Both the position numbers and the translations under genes were made by a program. The notes below the pieces were generated by a model. It searched no databases. It was not told the DNA's origin and was given only the letters and a program-made list of their open reading frames with translations. Source: Chloroflexota bacterium (GTDB lineage: Bacteria; Chloroflexota; Anaerolineae; Aggregatilineales; Phototrophicaceae). From it: a DNA stretch of 64,000 nt. Numbering within the stretch: position 1 is the first letter of the stretch; each line of letters opens with the position of its first letter. This document shows, piece after piece, positions 34,940-42,368 of the stretch. The DNA lies in assembly GCA_026708115.1 (NCBI GenBank), contig JAPOVL010000037.1, positions 62,001-126,000 on the forward strand, written 5' to 3'.

Positions 34940-35698
34940 GTGGAGACAGCCACGCGCGACGCCACAGATACAATTCCCAGATTCAAGAACAGTTGCGCCG
35001 TAGAGATTTGCTGCTTGGGCTGGCTGCTTCTTGCGACGCTGGTGGCTGGCTGTCAAGCGCTGGCCAGTGAAAATGTCCAGACGCCCGATGACGCTAATGC
35101 GACGGTGTATGTTTTGGAGCTGACCGTCCTGCAACGCGCGGCCGACCTTGATCAGGCGCAGGCGGACGCGACATTGTCCGCCGGGGGGACAAGAGTTGCG
35201 GAGTTGTCTCGAGTGAATGCCGCTTTAGGCGCCACGCTGCGAGCGGCATTCACGCCGACTGCTGAAATCCGGGCTGTGGTAGTAAGCGCCGAAGACATGG
35301 GCAGTTCCCTGGACCAAGACATGATGGACGATATGCCTGACAATGAAGAGGATTCATCGACCATGCGAATTGTGGGTCTTGCGACCGCGAGGGCTGTCAA
35401 TGCCAGCAATGGCTGCTCCACAGGAGAAGTGCGCCGCTTCGATACTGGCAACGAACGCATCTACGTAACGGCCCGCGTCGAGGGATTGCGCCCCGATACC
35501 TATTTTGAAGTTGACTGGCAATCTGGCGAACGGGTCTTATATCGCGTGTCATGGCGGGCAACGTATGCGGCGGCGGCCGAGTGTATCTGGTTTTATGCCA
35601 CGCCGGTGGATTTTCCCTTTCTGCCGGGCAATTATCGCGCTACGCTTTTCGTCAATGGTCAAGCGCATTCGTCCACGGATTTTAGCATCGCCACGTGA
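34940..35698 (+). CDS. Predicted lipoprotein, function unknown
   Basis: About 252 residues from GTG 34940. A charged N-terminus is followed by a hydrophobic stretch (CCLGWLLLATLVAGC) ending in a lipobox LVAGC, so it is predicted to be lipid-anchored outside the cell. The next part is Thr/Ala-rich with helical character. An acidic Met-rich stretch (DQDMMDDMPDNEEDSS) lies near residues 130-145. The last ~100 residues form a beta-rich domain (IYVTARVEGLRPDTYFEVDW, then LPGNYRATLFVNG) like all-beta binding modules of surface proteins. The start is uncertain: a promoter at 34862-34870 rules out the upstream GTG. I do not recognise the family. The M23-peptidase homologue follows 210 bp downstream. 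Confidence 0.7.
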   Translation: METATRDATDTIPRFKNSCAVEICCLGWLLLATLVAGCQALASENVQTPDDANATVYVLELTVLQRAADLDQAQADATLSAGGTRVAELSRVNAALGATLRAAFTPTAEIRAVVVSAEDMGSSLDQDMMDDMPDNEEDSSTMRIVGLATARAVNASNGCSTGEVRRFDTGNERIYVTARVEGLRPDTYFEVDWQSGERVLYRVSWRATYAAAAECIWFYATPVDFPFLPGNYRATLFVNGQAHSSTDFSIAT

Positions 35699-35908
35699 GG
35701 ACTGCATTGCATTGAAGCTGGGGCGGGCCCGAGTTATTGCTTTCTGCCGAAAGATCAAAGGAATCTCGGCAAATTCAGGCCTGAGTTGGTGGTTTAGTTC
35801 GCTCGCAACGGCATGTGGTAAACTCGAGTCGACTTTTCTAGGCGTAACAGTGACCAGACTATGAAACCTTCTGCCCGACAAATGACCGTCAAGGGGCGTG
35901 AGCGAGTC

Positions 35909-36868
35909 ATGAAGAAAAAGTTCCTTGCCTGCGCGTCAACGGTGGCGCTCGCCATATTGTGGCTGGCGGGTCTGTCCCAGTCCGCAGCCCAAAGCGAGAC
36001 GGCGACGCCCCTGGCATCGGAAACAAGTCAGCAGAATCCGAAAGCGACAGATGTTGACGCGCTATCCAGCCTGGACGCGACGGCAACGGCGATCGCCGCC
36101 ATTGAGCCGACAGAGCACCACCTGCTTCGACGGCCGATTCAGTTGGACGAGGACTTGGTCCATTGGCCGGATCGAACCTATCCCTACGGCAGTACGCAAT
36201 GGGGTACGCGCCCGGTTCACCTGGGTGTTGAGTTTGTTAATCCGCGCGATACGCCGGTCTACGCTTCCGGGGCGGGCAAGGTCGTTTTTGCGGGTTCCGA
36301 CAGCGAGACGGTGATCGGTCCGCAAGCGGATTACTATGGCAAGGTCGTGGTTATGGTACACGACCTGGTATCGCTGGACGGTTACCCGGTATTCACTCTA
36401 TACGGCCATCTTGACAGGATCAATGTGAGCACGGGCCAGGCGGTTGAAGATGGCGCGCTATTGGGCGCTATCGGCTCAACCGGCGTGGCCATCGGCGCGC
36501 ACTTGCACTATGAAGTGCGTGTAGCGAGCCCATTCGACTATCGCAAGACGCGCAATCCCGAGTTGTGGCTGCAATACTATGTTAACAATGGGATGGTTGC
36601 CGGTTACATACACGATGAATACGGCGAAGCAATCGCGGAAAAGCGCTTGGTCCTGCGGTCGGGCGGGCTGAGTCGAGAAGCCTATACTTATGCTAGCGAG
36701 CTGGTCAACCGCGATCCGGTTTGGGGAGAAAACTTCACAGTTGCTGACCTGCCGGCCGGCGAGTACGAGATTGTAGTGCTGAAGGAGAGCGGCGCAATCG
36801 CCTATCGTGACAATATCCAGGTTGAAGCCTATACCACGACCTTCGTCGATATCGAGATCAGCGAGTGA
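35909..36868 (+). CDS. Secreted M23 (LytM)-family peptidase homologue with C-terminal Ig-like domain
   Basis: About 319 residues from ATG 35909, with a signal peptide (MKKKFLACASTVALAILWLAG... to AAAQ). A Thr/Ala-rich linker leads to the M23 domain. M23 enzymes are zinc endopeptidases that cut peptidoglycan cross-bridges. The usual H-x3-D ligand pair reads H104-LGV-E108, with Glu replacing Asp. H167 (YGHLD) and the H198-L-H200 pair (GAHLHYEVR) are intact. It may still bind zinc, or be a degenerate activator-type LytM protein. The C-terminal ~85 residues (GYIHDEYGEAIAEKRLVL, then GEYEIVVLKES) look like a carboxypeptidase-regulatory-type beta-sandwich. It converges on the PBP-SH3-CARDB gene. 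Confidence 0.88.
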   Translation: MKKKFLACASTVALAILWLAGLSQSAAQSETATPLASETSQQNPKATDVDALSSLDATATAIAAIEPTEHHLLRRPIQLDEDLVHWPDRTYPYGSTQWGTRPVHLGVEFVNPRDTPVYASGAGKVVFAGSDSETVIGPQADYYGKVVVMVHDLVSLDGYPVFTLYGHLDRINVSTGQAVEDGALLGAIGSTGVAIGAHLHYEVRVASPFDYRKTRNPELWLQYYVNNGMVAGYIHDEYGEAIAEKRLVLRSGGLSREAYTYASELVNRDPVWGENFTVADLPAGEYEIVVLKESGAIAYRDNIQVEAYTTTFVDIEISE

Positions 36869-36911
36869 ACATGATTGGCCGTGGCCCCGTTGGCCGAACC
36901 GACGGCGATCT

Positions 36912-39110
36912 TTAGCGATAGATTCGATATGCCAGGGTCAGCGAACCATCGGCGCCTAAATCCAGGACTTGAATCAGGCCGCGCCCGCCTTCGCTGCTGA
37001 AGAAGCCAATCAGCGCGTTGGACAGGAGACTTGCGTTAAATGCGCTGGCATCCGCCAAGTTCGGCCTGATTGCATCATGATGCGCATCATCAATTGAGGT
37101 GAAGTCGTTGATCAAATACATTGAGCCGTTCAGAGCGATCAAATCGCTGCCGGACCAGGATAAATCTAGGTTCCCGTTCCTGTCCAAATCGAGCGAACCC
37201 GAGCTTCCCGTCCAGGTGCCGCTGTTGCTGACCTCGCGGTCCGCGATGTAGTTATAGGCGTAGCTGCGGTTGTTGGCCTCGCCAGTGTCGCCCTCAAACA
37301 CTTCGTCATTGAGGTCAGCTACGATGATGACAGATTGTGGACCTGTTGTCCCGTTAAGGTTCTGCTGCAACTGAACAGTCGCTTGCTGTCGGGCCGCCAG
37401 TCCCGGCAGATTGACAGCGGCATAGCGCCCGCCGGGTTGGAAGGAGGTCGCTACGGCGAAGGGACCGGCAGGCGCCAAGCCCCGGTTGGCCACAGTGACA
37501 TTGACGTTCATCTGCTGATCTAGCGTGAGGCGCGCCGGGTAGACATTGACGATAACCAGATCGGCGAAGCTTGGTGGCGCCAGGGTAGCGGTTGCCGGCG
37601 GCGTTGGACTTGGAGGCGGCAGAATGATTGGCACCAGGTTTCGATTGCCGACCGCGTCCACCAGGTAGGCTGCCAGCCAGCCCCATTGTCCGCGGAAATC
37701 GATTACCAGCCAGGAGAAATCGGCGGTGGCGCCAATGACCCGCGCCCCGGTACCGCGCGGAAGCTGCCCGATGACATCAAAGTTCAGGCCGGGCCCGCTG
37801 CGAACATTTTGATAGGTGCTTCGAATCGTCAGGTGGTATCCCGAAGCGGTGGGCGATGGCTGAGCGGTGGGCGTAGCCGTCGCGGCGCTGGTTCGAATAG
37901 CCGCGTTGAGGGTCGTGCCTCGATAACTTGCTACTGCATTGGCCGTTCCAAACTCATTAATCTCGGCGATCATGACGTTTGCGCTTGTCTCCCCACGAGA
38001 CAGAGCCCCGGGGCTTAGCACACCCTGAACACCGTCAAAACGCCGCAGCGCTGCTATGTTGTCGGCGAGGTTGCCGGGACGTCGGTAAGCTTCTGCGAGC
38101 AGCCCGACGGCGTCATAACTTGCCGCGCTGGCAGCATCGGGCAGCGCGCCAAACGCGCTCGCGTAATCCCACAGGAATTGCTGGCTGGCGGCATCGCTTG
38201 ATGTGAAGGACCAGGGCGTTGCGACTAGCATGCCGGGCAGGCTGTCGGTTGGCACAATACTTGAAAACCTAGGGTCCGTGGCCTGGCTGTAACTGACGAC
38301 GCCGGCGAATCCGGCTGAGCGCAACTGATTGTACGATTGGGCTGCCAAGAGCGGCGGACCATAAATGACAACGGCATCGGGCTGCCGCGCCGCGATCTGA
38401 TTGGCAATGGCGCCTAGATCGTTGCCGGTTTCGTCGTACAAGAGATTGGAGAGTCCCGCGCCGACTTCCGACAATGCGGAGGCGAATCCGATCAGGCTCG
38501 AGGTACTTGCGGCGTCAAGCTGAATTGTCGTGATCCGGCTGGCTCCGAGCGACTGGGCCAAATAGGTCGCCAGCGCGCGGCTGTGCACCAGTTCTTGAGC
38601 GACGCTGCGGAAGATGTGACCGCTTGTGTCTTGTAAAAGTAAGGTGTCGCTGGAGATTGTGGTGAAAACCGGGACATTAAGGTCTTGCAGTTGCGGCAAA
38701 GCCGCAAGCAAGGCCTCTGACGAGCTTGGACCCAAGACAGCGATGACATCCGCTTGCCGCATGTTGGCCGTAGCGATATCCATATTGTCGGGTGATGTCA
38801 CAGCAACGACGATCTCAAATCTTGCCCCGTTAGCGCCCGCCAATCCACCGGCGTCGTTAATGTGTTTTGCCGCAAGCTGGGATCCCCGCGCCATAGACCC
38901 TTCCATGTGATCGATAACGCCGATACGGATTATCTGCTGGGCTTTTGCGGACGGGTTTGCCATAAGCAGCAGGGCGAAAACCATTAAGGCAAATCGGACG
39001 GGGGCACGGCGGACAGCCGCTCGGCAGCGGCGAATCGTCCTGCCGCGCTCACACAAGATAACAAGCCCTCTCCGTGCATGCGCAAGGGGGTTTAATGTGT
39101 AAGAGGACAT
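36912..39110 (-). CDS. Secreted PBP1 (LivJ-like)-SH3-CARDB multidomain protein
   Basis: A 732-residue exported protein. A long basic N-terminus precedes the signal helix (FALMVFALLLMANPSAKAQ); the true start may be internal. Residues ~60-410 are a type 1 periplasmic-binding fold of the branched-chain-amino-acid receptor kind (IIRIGVIDHMEGSMARGSQLA, ADVIAVLGPSSSEALLAAL, PDAVVIYG). A Pro/Thr linker leads to a bacterial SH3 domain (YQNVRSGPGLNFDVIGQL) at ~425-500. A CARDB-type adhesion domain (ADLVIVNVYPARLTLDQQMNVN) spans ~515-620, and an unassigned beta-rich end with DLDRNGNLDLSW closes it. No Liv transporter genes adjoin, so it is likely a surface sensor or cell-wall-binding receptor. Confidence 0.88.
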   Translation of the reverse strand: MSSYTLNPLAHARRGLVILCERGRTIRRCRAAVRRAPVRFALMVFALLLMANPSAKAQQIIRIGVIDHMEGSMARGSQLAAKHINDAGGLAGANGARFEIVVAVTSPDNMDIATANMRQADVIAVLGPSSSEALLAALPQLQDLNVPVFTTISSDTLLLQDTSGHIFRSVAQELVHSRALATYLAQSLGASRITTIQLDAASTSSLIGFASALSEVGAGLSNLLYDETGNDLGAIANQIAARQPDAVVIYGPPLLAAQSYNQLRSAGFAGVVSYSQATDPRFSSIVPTDSLPGMLVATPWSFTSSDAASQQFLWDYASAFGALPDAASAASYDAVGLLAEAYRRPGNLADNIAALRRFDGVQGVLSPGALSRGETSANVMIAEINEFGTANAVASYRGTTLNAAIRTSAATATPTAQPSPTASGYHLTIRSTYQNVRSGPGLNFDVIGQLPRGTGARVIGATADFSWLVIDFRGQWGWLAAYLVDAVGNRNLVPIILPPPSPTPPATATLAPPSFADLVIVNVYPARLTLDQQMNVNVTVANRGLAPAGPFAVATSFQPGGRYAAVNLPGLAARQQATVQLQQNLNGTTGPQSVIIVADLNDEVFEGDTGEANNRSYAYNYIADREVSNSGTWTGSSGSLDLDRNGNLDLSWSGSDLIALNGSMYLINDFTSIDDAHHDAIRPNLADASAFNASLLSNALIGFFSSEGGRGLIQVLDLGADGSLTLAYRIYR

Positions 39111-39148
39111 CGTATGAAACTCTCGCTTTCTTGCTGGACAATACGGTC

Positions 39149-39176
39149 AGTATACATGAAAGGCTAGCGCGGGCAA
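39149..39176 (-). promoter_or_regulatory. Promoter-like pair before the PBP-SH3-CARDB gene
   Basis: On the minus strand TTGCCC (39176-39171) and TATACT (39154-39149) are 16 bases apart. Transcription would begin near 39142, about 32 bases before the ATG at 39110, which supports that start over the internal ones. Confidence 0.4.
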
Positions 39177-39197
39177 GCGGTGCAGCCTATCCTTGTC

Positions 39198-39226
39198 TTG
39201 ATTTTGAACGCGCCGCTAACTATACT
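39198..39226 (+). promoter_or_regulatory. Sigma-70-like promoter for the MBL hydrolase gene
   Basis: TTGATT (39198-39203) and TATACT (39221-39226) are spaced by 17 bases, matching consensus at 4/6 and 5/6. The predicted start near 39233 gives a 40-base leader before ATG 39273. It diverges from the minus-strand promoter at 39149-39176. Confidence 0.55.
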
Positions 39227-39272
39227 TCTGCTTTGTTGCCATTATTTGCATATTTGATCCCAATTTGCCCAA

Positions 39273-40121
39273 ATGCAACGCGAGCGAATCACCGACAATA
39301 TCCTCGTTTTTCGCAGTGACCAGTATGCGCAGGTGACGGCCGGCGTCGTCTTAACTTCGGCCGGGGCCGTTTTGATCGATACGCTTCTTTACCCGGAAGA
39401 AAGCCAGCAAATCTGTCGATTTGTCGAGTCCGGGTTGGGATATGAATTTGCTTTTGTCATCAATACACATTTTCATGCCGATCATACGACCGGCACTTGC
39501 TTTTTCCCGGGGGCACAAGTGATCGGCCATCGGCTTTGCCGCGATCTTCTTGATACGCGTGGTCGCGACGGTTTACAACACTTGAAGGAGTCGTCGCCCG
39601 AGTTCGAGTCAGTCAGGCTCGTGCTGCCGACTATCGTATTTGACGATGAACTCACCTTATGTCTGGGCGACACGACGATTACAATGTGGTCCAGCCCCGG
39701 TCACAGTCCAGATTCGATCGTGTGCTTGGTTGAAGAGGAAGATATCCTGTTCGCGGCGGATACCGTCATGCCGATACCCTATTTCGTGGACGGCGATTTC
39801 GAGGACTTTAAGCGATCGCTGTGTCGGCTGCGGAACGCTAGCTTTGAGAATATCGTGCAAGGTCATGGCGATATCATCCTGCGGGGCGAAGCGGAGGAAA
39901 AACTTGATAGCGATCTGGCATATTTGGACTTGCTTGACAAGGCAGTCGCGGGGAGTATTGGCATAGGCGCGGCTGAAGCCGAAGAAGGGATCACGGCGGC
40001 GGACTGTGGCAAGAGCCAAGTGTTGCTCAATGGTGTGGTCCGGGAATTGCATCGGCAGAACGTACGGTCGATGATAGAGCGACAACAGCGCCCGAACAAG
40101 GGTGCCGGGACTTTGTTATGA
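39273..40121 (+). CDS. Metallo-beta-lactamase-fold hydrolase
   Basis: A 282-residue MBL-fold protein. The di-metal site is intact: H66, H68, D70 and H71 in NTHFHADHTTG, a third His in SSPGHSPDSIV near residue 150, the bridging Asp in LFAADTVMP near residue 170, and the last His in IVQGHGDII near residue 200. This resembles the glyoxalase II/quinoprotein-relay-like branch, which hydrolyses thioesters, lactones or phosphoesters. Cytoplasmic, as no signal peptide is seen. It has its own promoter at 39198-39226 and precedes greA by 86 bp on the same strand. The specific substrate cannot be read from sequence. Confidence 0.9.
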   Translation: MQRERITDNILVFRSDQYAQVTAGVVLTSAGAVLIDTLLYPEESQQICRFVESGLGYEFAFVINTHFHADHTTGTCFFPGAQVIGHRLCRDLLDTRGRDGLQHLKESSPEFESVRLVLPTIVFDDELTLCLGDTTITMWSSPGHSPDSIVCLVEEEDILFAADTVMPIPYFVDGDFEDFKRSLCRLRNASFENIVQGHGDIILRGEAEEKLDSDLAYLDLLDKAVAGSIGIGAAEAEEGITAADCGKSQVLLNGVVRELHRQNVRSMIERQQRPNKGAGTLL

Positions 40122-40207
40122 CGGACTGTATACCCTTGTCGAGGAAGAGCGGATTAACGACCACGACAAGCCATTGACACGGGAGTAGCTTTGCGAAGGA
40201 ATCAACG

Positions 40208-40678
40208 ATGTCAACAGACGAAACTTATTTGACCAAAGAGGGCGAATCCGAGCTTCGTAAGGAATTGCAGGAGCTTATCGAGCGCCGGCGGCCGGCGCTT
40301 GCGCAGAAGCTCAAGGACGCTGTGGCGCAGGGCGACTTGAAAGAAAACGCGGATTATCACGATGCCAAGGAGCAACTTGGATTCATAGAAGGGCGCGTGC
40401 AGCATATTGAGGCTATATTGCGGAAGGCGACCGTCGTTGACAACGCGGGCCCCAGCGACGAAGTGCGAATCGGCTCAGTTGTGGTCATCCGCGAAGACGG
40501 AACCGGCGAAGACGAAGAATATAGAATCGTGGGCAGTGCCGAGGCCAATCCGCGCGAACGAAAGATCTCTCAAAAGAGTCCGATCGGTTCGGCTTTGCTG
40601 GGCAAAACACGAGGCAGGAAAGTCGATGTGAAGACGCCGGATGGCCTGGTCAAATTCAAGATTGTAGACATACGCTAG
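40208..40678 (+). CDS. greA: Transcription elongation factor GreA
   Basis: A 156-residue cytosolic factor that enters the RNA polymerase secondary channel and triggers cleavage of backtracked RNA. It has an N-terminal coiled coil (residues ~5-75) with the acidic tip motif DLKENADYHDAKE near residues 42-54, including the conserved Asp/Glu that coordinate catalytic Mg. The C-terminal FKBP-like domain includes VRIGSVVVIRED and SPIGSALLGKTRGRKVDVKTPDG. Length is typical. A GAAGGA ribosome site lies 7 bases before the ATG. A weak GC hairpin (GCGCC..GGCGC near 40688-40705) follows but lacks a T-run. Confidence 0.97.
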   Translation: MSTDETYLTKEGESELRKELQELIERRRPALAQKLKDAVAQGDLKENADYHDAKEQLGFIEGRVQHIEAILRKATVVDNAGPSDEVRIGSVVVIREDGTGEDEEYRIVGSAEANPRERKISQKSPIGSALLGKTRGRKVDVKTPDGLVKFKIVDIR

Positions 40679-40766
40679 ATAACGGTTGCGCCGCCAGAAG
40701 GCGCGCTTGCTATATGTCGCTAGTCGCGACAACGACGAGTCGGAATCCCGCCTTTTTACCTGACAA

Positions 40767-42221
40767 TCACGAATAGGGCATGAAGTTGCCGGTACCGCCG
40801 AAGGGATCATCTTCTTCGTCTTCCGGACGTTGACCTGGGGCGGCCTGTCGAGAACTTTGCTTAGCAGGATCAAATTGTCCGGCGGCTGGAGGGGGTGGAA
40901 CTGTCGATGGCATCTGCTCTGACGACGCGTATTTCATATTGGAGTAATCAATGAAAGGATTCTCGGCTGCCGGGGGGGCGCTGGTCGCGGGATTGCCGAC
41001 TTGCTGGCCTTGCTTTTGCCAGGCCAGGATTTCGAGTTGCAAAGTTTCAATGCCGCTATTGGGCGCTCCGCCGCCATAGTTGCAGATGACGTTTTTGATC
41101 TCGGCCTGCAACTGAATCGAATAGGTATCGACGACGAGTATGGCTCCCGAAGTCGCCGCAACAATGTCTGCAGTCGGATCCTTGACACGATTGCCGACGG
41201 CTGCGATCAAAGCGGGATCGCTGATAGCGGCGGGCGCGGCGAACACCTTGGTGAGTGTCTCCTGCGATGCCATATCGAATCCCCAGAACTCGATAGCCTG
41301 CAATTCGTTACCAACCCTGGTAGCCGTCGAGATTCCGCACTCGCCCAGGAACTGATTGCCCTGTTCCGGACCGAGCTCTATAGCAAAGGATTCATCGTAG
41401 TTCTGGCCCTTAACATAGTTAGAGACGGTATGCAAAACCGGCACGCCGAATTGTGGATGAAGAACACCGCTTTTTTCTGTCTCTTCATCAGGCCACTGCG
41501 TGGCAGGCGTCGCTGATGGCGAAGCCTGGGGCACAGTACGGGCGCGCGGGACAACTTGAGCCGCCGATCCTGCAGCGTTGCGCGCGGCGCGGCGCTCGCT
41601 GGATGAATCACTCGAGCCACCGGGAACGACGCTTCGCCAAGCAATTACTAGCACTGGCGCGGCAATCGCGACAGCGGCCAGGGCAAGGACAATCTGCAGG
41701 CTGCTGGCAATCAATCCCGGATCCGCTGGCGCGATGGCGCCAGTTAGGTTGTCGAATCCATCAATTTCTTCTAATGAGGAAATAGCCTCGCGTTCACTTG
41801 CATTTATGTTTGCGTTGCGTCCCAAGCGCGCGACAACCGATTGCGGGTTCGGTATCTTTTCTAGGGCGACAAGCGCATTCGCGTCGTCGTAATGGATTTC
41901 CTGGGAATGCCCGACTGCCACCATCCTCACCCACTGGTCGATCGCGCCCTGGCTCATATGACGAGGCGCGGCTCCGGTAAATTCCGTCGGGAACACGACG
42001 TAGGCGGCGGCCATTCCCAGTAGCATGCCAATCATGATGGTCGCAATGGTGCTGCGTTTAGGCGCAGAGTCACTGAACCTGCTATTGCCGAAAACGCCGG
42101 ACACATTGCTCCGCAGGCTTCTTGGAAAGCCCCCGCCGTTAGAAACCGAAGGCGATCCGTCCAAAAAGCCTTCGCTGTCTACTAATTGAGATTCATTCGA
42201 ATTACGATCTTGAAAACTCAT
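40767..42221 (-). CDS. Two-TM membrane protein of unknown function
   Basis: About 484 residues from ATG 42221 (GAAGGG lies 9 bases upstream; the frame extends 14 residues further). A polar N-terminal tail is followed by TM1 (STIATIMIGMLLGMAAAYVV, about residues 58-77) and the phrase FPTEFTGAAPRHMSQGAIDQWVRMVA, a pattern I associate with uncharacterised Chloroflexota proteins. A helical outer segment and TM2 (SSLQIVLALAAVAIAAPVLVIAW, ~170-192) come next. Then comes a Ser/Arg-rich cytoplasmic linker, a predicted alpha/beta domain (~270-385) and an acidic, Pro/Gln-rich disordered tail ending in EDEEDDPFGGTGNFMPYS. No enzyme motif is seen. It stands upstream of greA in convergent orientation. Confidence 0.75.
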   Translation of the reverse strand: MSFQDRNSNESQLVDSEGFLDGSPSVSNGGGFPRSLRSNVSGVFGNSRFSDSAPKRSTIATIMIGMLLGMAAAYVVFPTEFTGAAPRHMSQGAIDQWVRMVAVGHSQEIHYDDANALVALEKIPNPQSVVARLGRNANINASEREAISSLEEIDGFDNLTGAIAPADPGLIASSLQIVLALAAVAIAAPVLVIAWRSVVPGGSSDSSSERRAARNAAGSAAQVVPRARTVPQASPSATPATQWPDEETEKSGVLHPQFGVPVLHTVSNYVKGQNYDESFAIELGPEQGNQFLGECGISTATRVGNELQAIEFWGFDMASQETLTKVFAAPAAISDPALIAAVGNRVKDPTADIVAATSGAILVVDTYSIQLQAEIKNVICNYGGGAPNSGIETLQLEILAWQKQGQQVGNPATSAPPAAENPFIDYSNMKYASSEQMPSTVPPPPAAGQFDPAKQSSRQAAPGQRPEDEEDDPFGGTGNFMPYS

Positions 42222-42319
42222 ATTATCCGACCCTTCAAGTCGACACTGGGCAAACCATGGCAACGCTCAAAACAAGACGAAAACAGCCAAAACTCGCCTC
42301 ATTTTCTATTCTGTTATTC

Positions 42320-42348
42320 AGTATACAGAGGGTTGAGATTTAATGCAA
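42320..42348 (-). promoter_or_regulatory. Promoter-like pair before the two-TM protein gene
   Basis: On the minus strand TTGCAT (42348-42343) and TATACT (42325-42320) are 17 bases apart. The leader to the ATG at 42221 would be ~90 bases. The -35 is weak (3/6), so this is tentative. Confidence 0.35.
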
Positions 42349-42368
42349 AGCGCGCAGCGCCTTTATTA

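Noticed and set aside
34581..34973. Minus-strand open frame spanning the tRNA-Arg gene
   Set aside because: It runs through a complete cloverleaf tRNA and has no coding signature.
40688..40705. GC hairpin after greA as a terminator
   Set aside because: The stem is only about 5 bp and is not followed by a T-run.
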